From JAJFUI01 sp963754135 (GTDB lineage Bacteria; Planctomycetota; Planctomycetia; Pirellulales; Thermoguttaceae): a stretch of 64,000 nucleotides of DNA. The notes beneath the pieces were generated by a model. The model was given only the letters and a program-made list of their open reading frames with translations. It had not been told where the DNA came from and searched no databases. The stretch lies in contig CAVWEY010000005.1 of NCBI GenBank assembly GCA_963754135.1, positions 201,496 to 265,495 on the forward strand. Direction: 5' to 3'. The position numbers and the translations under genes are program-made. Shown here piece by piece: positions 37,188 to 46,505 of this stretch (its first letter is position 1; each line of letters starts with the position of its first letter).

Positions 37188-38240
37188 TCAATGCATCTGC
37201 CGCAGGGCGTCGTTGATCGGCCCCAGATACATCGACATAAATACGCGGAAGATCATGAAGATGATCATGGCGCCGATGGCCGCCCAAACCAGGCAGGCGG
37301 CGATCATCGCCAGGGTGAAGAAGGCCGTGCGGGCCTGCTCCTGATACTGCCGGGCCAGCCGGCCCATCGACTCGACCACCTGCCCGCTCTGCTCGCCCAC
37401 GGCCAGCGTATCGAGGAAGTCCACGGGATAGCCGCCGGCGCGGCAGAACGCCTCGTGAATCGAATTGCCCGAGGCAATCTCGGCGTCGATGGCCGGAATC
37501 TGGTCGAGGTAGCGGGCGTTGCGGGTGCTCCGCAGGCTCAGCTTCATCGCCCGGCGGACGTCCATCCCCGTGTTCATCGTCAGGTGCATCGACCACGCCA
37601 GCCGCGAGAGGGCCATCGTCTGCAAGGGCCTTCCGACCGCCGGAATCCGCAACACCAGACGCTGCACCGGCTGCGTCCAAACCAAGCCGCGGTTGATCGC
37701 CCGGAGAATGAGCCAGATCACCGCGGCGACGGCCGCCAGAAACGTCACATACTTCGCCAGTCCGCTGTCGCCGACCAGTCCGAAGCCGAAGACGTCGGTT
37801 TTCAGGTTCAGTGCGCCCATCAGCCAGATGAAGAATCCGATGACGCCCAAGGTCAGGCCCAACTCGATCAGCGGCCAGGAGATGGCCGCCAGAAAACTCC
37901 GCCGCATGGTCAACTGGGATTGATAATGCTCGGCCAACTGGGCCAGGATGACGTCGAGGCTTCCGCTTTGCTCGCCCACCTCGATCAGCTCGCGGAACAG
38001 GGGAGGGAAGAAGTCGCCGGTGGGCACAAGGGCGTCGGCCAGGCTCTCGCCGCGGTTGATGGCCACGCTCACGGCGAGCAGACGGCGGTGCAGCGGGCCG
38101 ACGGCCCGGTCGGCCTCGCGGGCCCAGACGGTTCGGGCGTCGATGCCCGCCCCCGTCGCCGTGCTCAAGCGGCGGCAGAGGCCCACCAGCGGTTTCAGAC
38201 CGATGCGCGGGGAGAGAAAATCAGCGAGAATGGGCATCAT
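37188..38240 (-). CDS. Type II secretion/type IV pilus F-family inner-membrane protein (GspF-like)
   Basis: 350 residues with two T2SS-F domains (about residues 15-135 and 215-335), each followed by membrane helices. The first domain has AVSVAINRGESLADAL and FPPLFRELIEVGEQSGSLD. The second has SLRSTRNARYLDQIPAID, ASGNSIHEAFCRAGGYP and DTLAVGEQSGQVVES. In full systems this protein sits at the base of the assembly platform. No other secretion genes are nearby, so it is an orphan here. Confidence 0.9.
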   Translation of the reverse strand: MMPILADFLSPRIGLKPLVGLCRRLSTATGAGIDARTVWAREADRAVGPLHRRLLAVSVAINRGESLADALVPTGDFFPPLFRELIEVGEQSGSLDVILAQLAEHYQSQLTMRRSFLAAISWPLIELGLTLGVIGFFIWLMGALNLKTDVFGFGLVGDSGLAKYVTFLAAVAAVIWLILRAINRGLVWTQPVQRLVLRIPAVGRPLQTMALSRLAWSMHLTMNTGMDVRRAMKLSLRSTRNARYLDQIPAIDAEIASGNSIHEAFCRAGGYPVDFLDTLAVGEQSGQVVESMGRLARQYQEQARTAFFTLAMIAACLVWAAIGAMIIFMIFRVFMSMYLGPINDALRQMH

Positions 38241-38779
38241 TGCCCATTATCGTGGGCGGATGCCGCGCCCGCAAGCATCGCCGCAAAGTTGGTTCCCTCT
38301 CCCTTTGGGAGAGGAGAGATTATCGGGAAGCCAGAAGGAGAAAGCCTGACAAGAGAAGCTTCTTGACAGGCTTTCTCGGAGAGATGTGAAACGTTGGGGA
38401 CCCATAGGCCAGCAGACCGACCGCCGCCATCGGGGTGGTTATCCCCACCGCGTCAACACTAATCTACCATATCAAGAGTTGCTGTCAATCCCACCAGGTT
38501 AAGGGGGTGCGGGGGGTATGATTTCGATCGCGTCTATCACCGCCGATGCCCGTCGGAAATCGAATCTTGGCAAGAAAAGCGAATGGGCAAGATGGAGAAG
38601 ACCCAGTCGCTCCTCTTCGGCTTGCAGCGCCCGCCGCGAGATTGACCGGTTTCCGTGACTGGAATATAATCAGCACCGCTGCTCGGGACATTGTCGTTGT
38701 CCGGGCGGCACGACAAACGGATTTGTCGCTTTGTGGGGGGAGGATTCCTCCCGCCCGTCTGGCAAGACTTAGGCGCGAA
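38241..38779. other. Intergenic region before dnaG
   Basis: 539 bases between the divergent GspF-like gene and dnaG. It contains a CTCTCCCTTTGGGAGAG hairpin near 38296-38312 and a 40-nt inverted repeat at 38338-38377 (GAGAAAGCCTGACAAG paired with CTTGACAGGCTTTCTC, one mismatch). A GGGAGGATTCCTCCC palindrome lies at 38738-38752. The words TATAAT (in GGAATATAATCAG near 38663) could be a -10 element. An in-frame extension of dnaG runs through it but looks non-coding. Confidence 0.6.
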
Positions 38780-40795
38780 ATGGAATTCGCCGGCATGGCC
38801 ACCCAGGAGTTGACGGTGTCTGGCGGCTCGTTCGACACCAAAGAGCGGGTCAAGCAGGCGGTCAACATCGTCGATCTCGTCGGCAGCCACATCCAGTTGC
38901 GGCGTCAGGGCCGCAATTACGTCGGCCTGTGCCCGTGGCACGACGACACCCGCCCCAGCCTCCAGGTCAACCCCGAGCGGCAGTCGTTCAAGTGCTGGGT
39001 CTGCGACATCGGCGGCGACGTCTTCAGCTTCGTGATGAAGATCGAGGGGGTCGAGTTCCGCGAGGCCTTGCAGATGCTCGCCGACCGGGCGGGAATCCAG
39101 GTCGAGAAAGCCCGCCGCCGACAACCCGCCGCGGCGGGTGAAACCGCAAACGGACTCGACGAAGCGGCTTGCGGTTTCGCAACAGACGTTCCCGACGCTC
39201 CCCCAAGCCACCAGGATAAGCGGACGCTGTTGCAGGCGATGGCCTGGGCGGCGAAGCAGTACCACCATTGCCTGCTCAACGCGCCCGAGGCCGACGCCGC
39301 CCGGCGCTACCTCCAAGCGCGGGGCATCACCGCCGAGAGCATCGAGCGGTTCCACTTGGGCTTCTCGCCGCTGGAGCGAGATTGGATTCTTCGCCAGTCT
39401 CAAGGTGAGGCCAGCCCGGAGAGAATGAAGCGTAGGGCGAAGGTCTTGGAGGGCATCGGCATCCTTGCCCGGCCGGCGGAAGGCGGCAGCCCCTACGACC
39501 GCTTCAAGGGCCGGCTGCTGTTTTCGATCCGCGACGCCCAGGGCCGGCCGGTGGGGATCGGCGGCCGAGTGTTGCCGGAACTGGGAACCACCAGTCCCGC
39601 AAAATACATCAATTCCCCGGAAACGCCGCTGTTCACCAAGAGTAAGCTGCTGTATGGCCTCGACTTGGCCCGCGAGACGCTGCGGAAGACCCGCACGGCG
39701 CTCGTGATGGAGGGCTACACCGACGTGATCGTGGCCCATCAATACGGCTTCACGGGCGCGGTGGCCGTGCTGGGCACCGCCTTGGGCGAGTCGCACATCC
39801 GCATCCTCAAGGCCCACGCCGACCGGATCGTGCTGGTGCTCGACGGGGACGAAGCGGGCACGCGGCGGGCGAACGAAGTATTGGAATTGTTCGTCGCCCA
39901 GCAGGCCGACCTGCGGATCCTCACCCTGCCGGACGGCCTGGACCCCTGCGATTATCTACAGAAGTACGGGGCGGCGGCACTGACCGGTCTGCTGGCCACG
40001 AAGGCGGTCGATGCGTTGGATCACGCCTACGGGGCGAAGACCCGGGGAATTGATCTGGAGCGGGACGTTCACGGCGCGAGCCAGGCGTTGGAGGAGTTGA
40101 TCTCGATCGTGGCCCGTGCGCCGAGATTGCGGCACGACACCACCCGTGACGCCCGCTTCCGCGAGGAGAAGATTTTGCAGCGGCTGGCAGCGCGCTTCCG
40201 GGTGGACGAGTTGGAGGTGCGGCGGCGGTTGACGGCGCTGCGGCGGGCCTCCACAAAGCCGCGGCCGGCGGTCGCGCCAGGCCCGGCCGGCCAACCGCCT
40301 GCGGGTCCGCAAGAAGCGGCTGCGAAGCCGCCGGCGGAGATTGACCCGTGGGAGCGGGAACTGCTGGAACTGCTGGTGGCCCACCCCGAGTGCATCGCGT
40401 CGGCGCGGGGCCGCATCGCCGCCGGGCAGTTGACCGCCGAGCCGTGCCGGCGGATTTACGAAACGTGCTGCCGGCTGGCCGACGAGGGCCTCCTGCCCAC
40501 GTTCGACCGGCTGATGCTGGAGTTCGACGAGCCGGCCGCCAAGAGCTTGCTCGTGGAGTTGGATGAGACCGCGACAACCAAAATGGCGAAGGGGCTGCCG
40601 ATGGCCGATGCGGCGGTCCTCTTGGAACACCTGACTAGAACCGCAAAGCGGAAGGAGGCGGAGCGGCGGCGTCCCGCAGAGATCGTGACGCTGCGCGAGG
40701 GAGGGCTGGATGTCCCACAGCGGAACGCCACGCTGGAGGAGATCATCCGCCAAGAGCGCGACCGGCAGGGTATTTCCAAGCCCACGGACGGGTGA
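38780..40795 (+). CDS. dnaG: DNA primase
   Basis: Synthesises RNA primers at the replication fork. 671 residues from ATG 38780; another ATG at 38795 is possible. The CHC2 zinc finger is CPWHDDTRPS with KCWVCDIGG. The Toprim core carries ALVMEGYTDVIVAHQYG and LVLDGDEAGTRRANE, and the RNA-polymerase-like part includes RLLFSIRDAQGRPVGIGGRV and KYINSPETPLF. The C-terminal region, after an Ala/Pro linker (GPAGQPPAGPQEAAAK), is a helical DnaB-interacting-type domain. rpoD follows 79 bases later, in the classic dnaG-rpoD order. Confidence 0.96.
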   Translation: MEFAGMATQELTVSGGSFDTKERVKQAVNIVDLVGSHIQLRRQGRNYVGLCPWHDDTRPSLQVNPERQSFKCWVCDIGGDVFSFVMKIEGVEFREALQMLADRAGIQVEKARRRQPAAAGETANGLDEAACGFATDVPDAPPSHQDKRTLLQAMAWAAKQYHHCLLNAPEADAARRYLQARGITAESIERFHLGFSPLERDWILRQSQGEASPERMKRRAKVLEGIGILARPAEGGSPYDRFKGRLLFSIRDAQGRPVGIGGRVLPELGTTSPAKYINSPETPLFTKSKLLYGLDLARETLRKTRTALVMEGYTDVIVAHQYGFTGAVAVLGTALGESHIRILKAHADRIVLVLDGDEAGTRRANEVLELFVAQQADLRILTLPDGLDPCDYLQKYGAAALTGLLATKAVDALDHAYGAKTRGIDLERDVHGASQALEELISIVARAPRLRHDTTRDARFREEKILQRLAARFRVDELEVRRRLTALRRASTKPRPAVAPGPAGQPPAGPQEAAAKPPAEIDPWERELLELLVAHPECIASARGRIAAGQLTAEPCRRIYETCCRLADEGLLPTFDRLMLEFDEPAAKSLLVELDETATTKMAKGLPMADAAVLLEHLTRTAKRKEAERRRPAEIVTLREGGLDVPQRNATLEEIIRQERDRQGISKPTDG

Positions 40796-40822
40796 GGATG
40801 CCTTGGACCGGGGAATTGTGCT

Positions 40823-40847
40823 GGGGTGGCAGTTCAACTGCCACCCC
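40823..40847. repeat. Palindrome between dnaG and rpoD
   Basis: GGGGTGGCAGTTCAACTGCC plus ACCCC is a 25-nt perfect palindrome around TCA. It lies in the 79-base gap ahead of the rpoD ribosome site. A degenerate relative (GGGATGGCGG, then TTGAACTGCCACCCC) occurs near 59081-59106. Confidence 0.85.
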
Positions 40848-40874
40848 AACCGACGAGTTGCCCACGGAAGGAGC

Positions 40875-42602
<1,728 letters not shown>

Positions 42603-42637
42603 GGCCGGCCGGCCGGCCGGTCCTCGCCCCCCGGACC

Positions 42638-42670
42638 AAGCCCACGGGTTGCAGCCCGTGGGCTTTTTTC
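42638..42670 (+). terminator. Intrinsic terminator after rpoD
   Basis: Stem AGCCCACGGG / CCCGTGGGCT with loop TTGCAG, followed by TTTTTTCTTTTC. It lies 36 bases after the rpoD stop, which fits a Rho-independent terminator and separates rpoD from the next gene. Confidence 0.88.
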
Positions 42671-42709
42671 TTTTCTTGGATACATTCCTTCACCCTGAGA
42701 TAGTCTCCA

Positions 42710-43426
42710 ATGTCCTCCGCCTCTCCCAACATCGGTACGTCCGTCCTTCGCGTTCTGCATCGTATTCAGCGGCAGTTGACTGATTTGCGGGAGCGGCTCG
42801 ACCGCGGCCCCAGACAGGTCCGCGCGGCCGAGGCCAACGTCAGGCACCGTGAAGAAGACTTGACCAAGGCCAAGGCCGACGCCAAGACGCTCCGCATGGC
42901 CGTGGACCAGAAGCAGCTTCAGTTGAAGGCCGGCGAGGAGAAAGTCAAGGACCTGCGGCGGAAACTCAACGCGGCGGCCAGCAACCGCGAGTATCAGGTG
43001 CTGCTGGAGCAGATTGCCGCCGACGAAATGACCAACAGCGTGCTCACGGACGAGATCCTCGAGGCGCTGGAGAAATCCGACGCCTTCGGCAAAAACATCG
43101 CCGAGGCGGAAGCCGGGCTGGCGGCCGCCCGGCAAAAGACCGAAGAAGTCCGCGGCGAGGTCGCCGGCCAGGAGCCTTCGCTGCGGGCGGACCTGTCCCG
43201 CCTCGAAGCCGAGTTGCGGCAGGCCGAAGCGGGGCTGCCCGGCGAGACCCGCGACCTCTACCGCCGCATCGTCCGTCAGAAGGGCGAAGACGCCCTGGCC
43301 GTGGTCGAAAACCAGTGCTGCGGCGGCTGCAACCAGCAGGTCCCGCTGAACCTTTGCAGCCAGATCATGCTCGGCCAGCCCGTCTCCTGCAAGACCTGCG
43401 GCCGGCTGCTCTATCTGCCGGAGTAA
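42710..43426 (+). CDS. Coiled-coil protein with C4 zinc ribbon
   Basis: 238 residues. Residues 10-190 are a long charged coiled coil (for example RLDRGPRQVRAAEANVRHRE and EAGLAAARQKTEEVRGEVAG). The C-terminus is a zinc ribbon with CCGGCNQQVPLN and CKTCGRLLYLPE. Proteins of this family (CT398/DUF-type zinc ribbon) are widespread next to core replication and transcription genes, and their biochemical role is not settled. It follows the rpoD terminator and has its own start. Confidence 0.85.
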   Translation: MSSASPNIGTSVLRVLHRIQRQLTDLRERLDRGPRQVRAAEANVRHREEDLTKAKADAKTLRMAVDQKQLQLKAGEEKVKDLRRKLNAAASNREYQVLLEQIAADEMTNSVLTDEILEALEKSDAFGKNIAEAEAGLAAARQKTEEVRGEVAGQEPSLRADLSRLEAELRQAEAGLPGETRDLYRRIVRQKGEDALAVVENQCCGGCNQQVPLNLCSQIMLGQPVSCKTCGRLLYLPE

Positions 43427-43473
43427 ACCGCGGACGCGCCAAGCCGATTGGGCACGGGGACCATGATGTGTGC

Positions 43474-43506
43474 GGGGGGCCGTTCGACTTTGGCAATCGG
43501 CCCCCC
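43474..43506 (+). terminator. GC-rich stem downstream of the zinc-ribbon gene
   Basis: GGGGGGCCG (43474-43482) pairs with CGGCCCCCC (43498-43506) around a 15-nt loop. It lies 48 bases after the stop. No T-run follows (TGATTTGTG), so it may be a terminator or a small structured element. Confidence 0.5.
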
Positions 43507-43702
43507 TGATTTGTGTAGTTATCTTCGGGACGGCTCTTCCCTTCCAGACGAAATTCTCTTCGCACGTCCCTTGACAACTTCTTCCCAACCGTCTAAAAAC
43601 GACGATATTCAGTATCCCTGCTTGTTGGTGGATTGTCCTAACGCCCGTTTGAAAACGCCGTACCGGTACCAAGCGGGCCCTGCAGGTAAGGAGGCAACAG
43701 AT

Positions 43703-43903
43703 ATGTCACAGGCACACGTGGCCGCACAGAAACCGACGCGGATTCAGCCGAACAGTTGGGTTCCGGACAACATGCCGACGGACACGTACGAGCAAGAGCG
43801 AATCCTGGAGATTGCCGTCCGCGACGGCAAGCGCCGAATCGCAGTGAACGCGGCTTTTCTGCCGCCGCAAAACGAACAGAAGGAATCTGGCGAGACGGAG
43901 TGA
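43703..43903 (+). CDS. Small hypothetical protein
   Basis: 66 residues from an ATG at 43703 preceded by AAGGAGG, one of the best ribosome sites in the window. The sequence is Gln/Pro-rich at first (AHVAAQKPTRIQPNSWVPD), followed by a charged part (YEQERILEIAVRDGKRRIAV). No membrane segment or known motif. Its function is unknown. Confidence 0.55.
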   Translation: MSQAHVAAQKPTRIQPNSWVPDNMPTDTYEQERILEIAVRDGKRRIAVNAAFLPPQNEQKESGETE

Positions 43904-44019
43904 TCGCCGCAGACTCGGGCTTAGCGGGCGTTTCCTGTTCAGTGGGAAGGTTGCGACCGATTTTCGGCGCGCGACCCGTCCTTCAAGACTAGGGCAAGGT
44001 TGTCATTTGGAGGCGCATT

Positions 44020-44958
44020 GTGTGCATTGAGGTTTACCACCCTGATTTGCCAGTTATCATCCGTTACGCTAGTGAAACACTTCGGTTTGAAGGCCCCCGG
44101 TCGATAAAGGCGTGGTGCGCATTTCTCGTCCAAAACGCCGGCAACACTCCCGTCAAATCGTTGAACGCCCTGTTTCCGCGGTCGCTGTACCTCCAGGACG
44201 GTCAGGGATGGCACTTCAGCGGAGTGCGCGATCTCGCGGGCGAAATTCCGAATCACCTTGAGAATTGCCAGCCGGTCGGGGGCGATACCCTCAGGCTGAT
44301 GCGGCCTGATCCCAACCGTCCGCAATTCGACATGCCGCCGTTGGAGGGTGAATGGATTAGGGACACCCCGCCGAACGTTCCCGCCGATTTGTTTTCGACG
44401 AGCGAATTGAGCCTCTTGAAGAAGAGCGGTTTTTCGTTCTTCCAGGTCGATTTGCAGAGCTGCCCGATAAAGCCTTGGGCGTCGCGGTGGTTCTGCTGGG
44501 AGATCTCCGTCAACGAAACCGGCGTCCTATGCGACAGCCCGTTCGGTCAGTTCGCTGTGCATCAGATGGCATCGCCGTGCTCAGTTCGCCGCACCGTGGA
44601 AGAGCACTTCGAGACGGTGCAATACTCTTGTGTCGCGAAGGGCTATCAATGGGTCGCCGACGTTTGCCAGCAATTGCGGGAAACCTTGGGCCTCACTTCT
44701 GAGAGACGAGTTGAAATTCAACTTCTCGAACTCGTCATCCAACCCGGCAAACAATTCTTGGTTGGCTGGGACGTGGAACGCGATTTGCGGATGCGGGCGG
44801 GAAGCCCGCGGCAGTCGAAGGGCGACTCGGACTATGACCCTCCTAAAGGCGAACTGCTTTACGAGTGGAAGACCGGAACGCTACTCGGCCCCAGCCGAAA
44901 CCCGTGGAGGAATGAGGGGTTTACGCTCCACTTGACGCTCGCATGCCCGCCGGCATAG
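44020..44958 (+). CDS. Hypothetical protein, no recognised family
   Basis: 312 residues from a GTG at 44020. The protein is rich in Trp, Cys and aromatic residues (WASRWFCWEISVNETGVLCD, WVADVCQQLRETLG). It has no membrane segment or signal peptide. The base composition looks lower in GC than in the core genes. It lies in a short group of unknown genes between the zinc-ribbon gene and a sugar epimerase. It could be part of an acquired segment, but no function can be inferred. Confidence 0.55.
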   Translation: MCIEVYHPDLPVIIRYASETLRFEGPRSIKAWCAFLVQNAGNTPVKSLNALFPRSLYLQDGQGWHFSGVRDLAGEIPNHLENCQPVGGDTLRLMRPDPNRPQFDMPPLEGEWIRDTPPNVPADLFSTSELSLLKKSGFSFFQVDLQSCPIKPWASRWFCWEISVNETGVLCDSPFGQFAVHQMASPCSVRRTVEEHFETVQYSCVAKGYQWVADVCQQLRETLGLTSERRVEIQLLELVIQPGKQFLVGWDVERDLRMRAGSPRQSKGDSDYDPPKGELLYEWKTGTLLGPSRNPWRNEGFTLHLTLACPPA

Positions 44959-44989
44959 AAGCCCGGCTCGTCGAAACGGCAAAACCGAC

Positions 44990-45181
44990 TCATACCACAT
45001 CGGCATTCGAGGCGCTCGGAGCGAGATCGAATCGGGTTAACACCAACGGCTCTGTACGTTTTATGGCCCCTCTAACTACCTCGTCGAGAACCCTGTCGGC
45101 CTCGTCTGGTGTGGTCCCCGGAAGAACTTCCTCCCGAGGTTTGATTCGGATCGCGCGAATGCTTTTTTCTAGATCAGCCAT
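44990..45181 (-). CDS. Small hypothetical protein
   Basis: 63 residues from an ATG at 45181, preceded by AAAGGGG. The sequence is charged and probably helical (LEKSIRAIRIKPREEVLPGT, DEADRVLDEVVRGAI). It converges with the gene at 44020. No family is recognised. The ribosome site and coding-like composition support it as real. Confidence 0.5.
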   Translation of the reverse strand: MADLEKSIRAIRIKPREEVLPGTTPDEADRVLDEVVRGAIKRTEPLVLTRFDLAPSASNADVV

Positions 45182-45518
45182 TGCAATCCCCTTTGCACAA
45201 CATAGTCACTCCAAACACCCTATTTTAACACGCCCCCTCCCCGTCATCAACTGTTTTGTACTCGCTGCTGTGGTAAAACATCGGCATTGTAACACCCGCT
45301 CCATGATTTTGGGCCATCGCCATCTCATAACCCAATACCTAGCAATGACTTGTGAGCCGGAAAAGCCGTCGACCGGACATCGCCGAAAAGACACACACTG
45401 CCGATCTTAAAGACAAGTATGACGGCGCGATGATGACTCTAGTTACGCATTGCTGTACCGAATGGTTCGCGCCATCCGGTTCTGACCACAGCGTTTGAAT
45501 GCAAGAGGTTTTCGGCTA
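45182..45518. other. Gene-free stretch
   Basis: 337 relatively A/T-rich bases between the small gene at 44990 and the epimerase. No terminator, RNA or repeat was recognised. Promoters for both flanking genes probably lie here. Confidence 0.4.
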
Positions 45519-46461
45519 ATGCGCCGCAGTTTTCTCGTTACCGGCGGAGCCGGCTTCATCGGCTCGCACATTGCCGAAGCGCTCGTCCGCCGTGGCGATC
45601 GCGTCCGCGTGCTCGACAACCTGACGCACCGGCTTCCTCTCGAACCTGGACGGCTTCCGCGGGCAAATCGAGTTCATTGAGGGAGACGTGACCGACGCCA
45701 AGACGGTGGCGCAGGCGGTCGAGGGTGTGGATTGCGTGTTCCACGAAGCGGCGCTGGCCTCGGTGCCGGCCAGCCTCGAACGGCCGCTGGAGAGCCACGC
45801 CGCCTGCCTGACCGGCACGGTGGTGCTGTTGGACGCCGCCCGGCGGGCCGGCGTCCGCAGGGTGGTCTACGCCGCCAGCAGCGCCGCCTACGGCGATCAG
45901 CCCACCAGCAGCAAGCGGGAGAGCGACCTGCCGGCCCCACTGTCGCCCTATGCCGCCGCCAAGGCCGCTGGCGAGCTGTATTGCCAGGCGTTCTGGGCCA
46001 GCTTTGCCCTGGAAACCGTGGCCCTGCGGTACTTCAACGTCTTTGGGCCGCGGCAGGACCCCAGTAGCCAATACTCGGCCGTAATTCCGCTCTGGATCAC
46101 CACGATGCTCTCCGGCCGGCAACCGGTGATTTATGGCGATGGCCGTCAATCGCGTGACTTCTGCTTCGTTGGCAACGTGGTCCATGCCAACCTTTTGGCC
46201 GCCGACGCCCCCGGCGTGGCCGGGCGGACGATCAACACCGCCGAGGGCCGCTCGATCGACCTCTTGCGGCTTCTGGAATTACTCAACAAACTATTGGGCA
46301 CCAACGTCCGGCCGCAGATGGCCCCGCCGCGGCCCGGCGACGTCCGCGAGAGCCAGGCCGACATCACGTTGGCCCGCCAACTGCTCGGCTACGAGCCGCA
46401 AGTCGATTTCGAGGACGGCCTGCGGCGGTCGATCGACTACTACCGCTCGATTGTAAGATAG
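45519..46461 (+). CDS. NAD-dependent sugar epimerase (UDP-glucose 4-epimerase family), one frameshift
   Basis: An extended SDR acting on a UDP-sugar, probably UDP-glucuronate or UDP-GlcNAc (substrate unresolved). The Rossmann motif is FLVTGGAGFIGSHIAEALVR. The catalytic region is VVYAASSAAYGD with SPYAAAKAAGELY (YxxxK), and later features are VALRYFNVFGPRQDP and RDFCFVGNVVHANL. The first frame ends soon after RVRVLDNLT. A second frame restores GFLSNLDGFRGQIEFIEGDV, so a frameshift near 45628 splits the gene. The ATG at 45519 follows AGAGG. It converges with the GTPase gene across a hairpin. Confidence 0.88.
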
Positions 46462-46475
46462 CGGTTCGGGCTCTG

Positions 46476-46498
46476 GTTCCCACGCTCTGCGTGGGAAC
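46476..46498. terminator. Hairpin between convergent epimerase and GTPase genes
   Basis: GTTCCCACG, loop CTCTG, then CGTGGGAAC. It fills the 44-base gap between the two convergent stops (46461 and 46506). A 9-bp stem in this position could end both transcripts, but there is no T-run. It belongs to the same palindrome style as the repeat pair at 1091. Confidence 0.65.
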
Positions 46499-46505
46499 GA
46501 GGGTG

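Noticed and set aside
38546..38779. N-terminal extension of DnaG
   Set aside because: Open in frame, but it contains a GGGAGGATTCCTCCC palindrome and a TATAAT-like element, and the primase homology starts after 38780.
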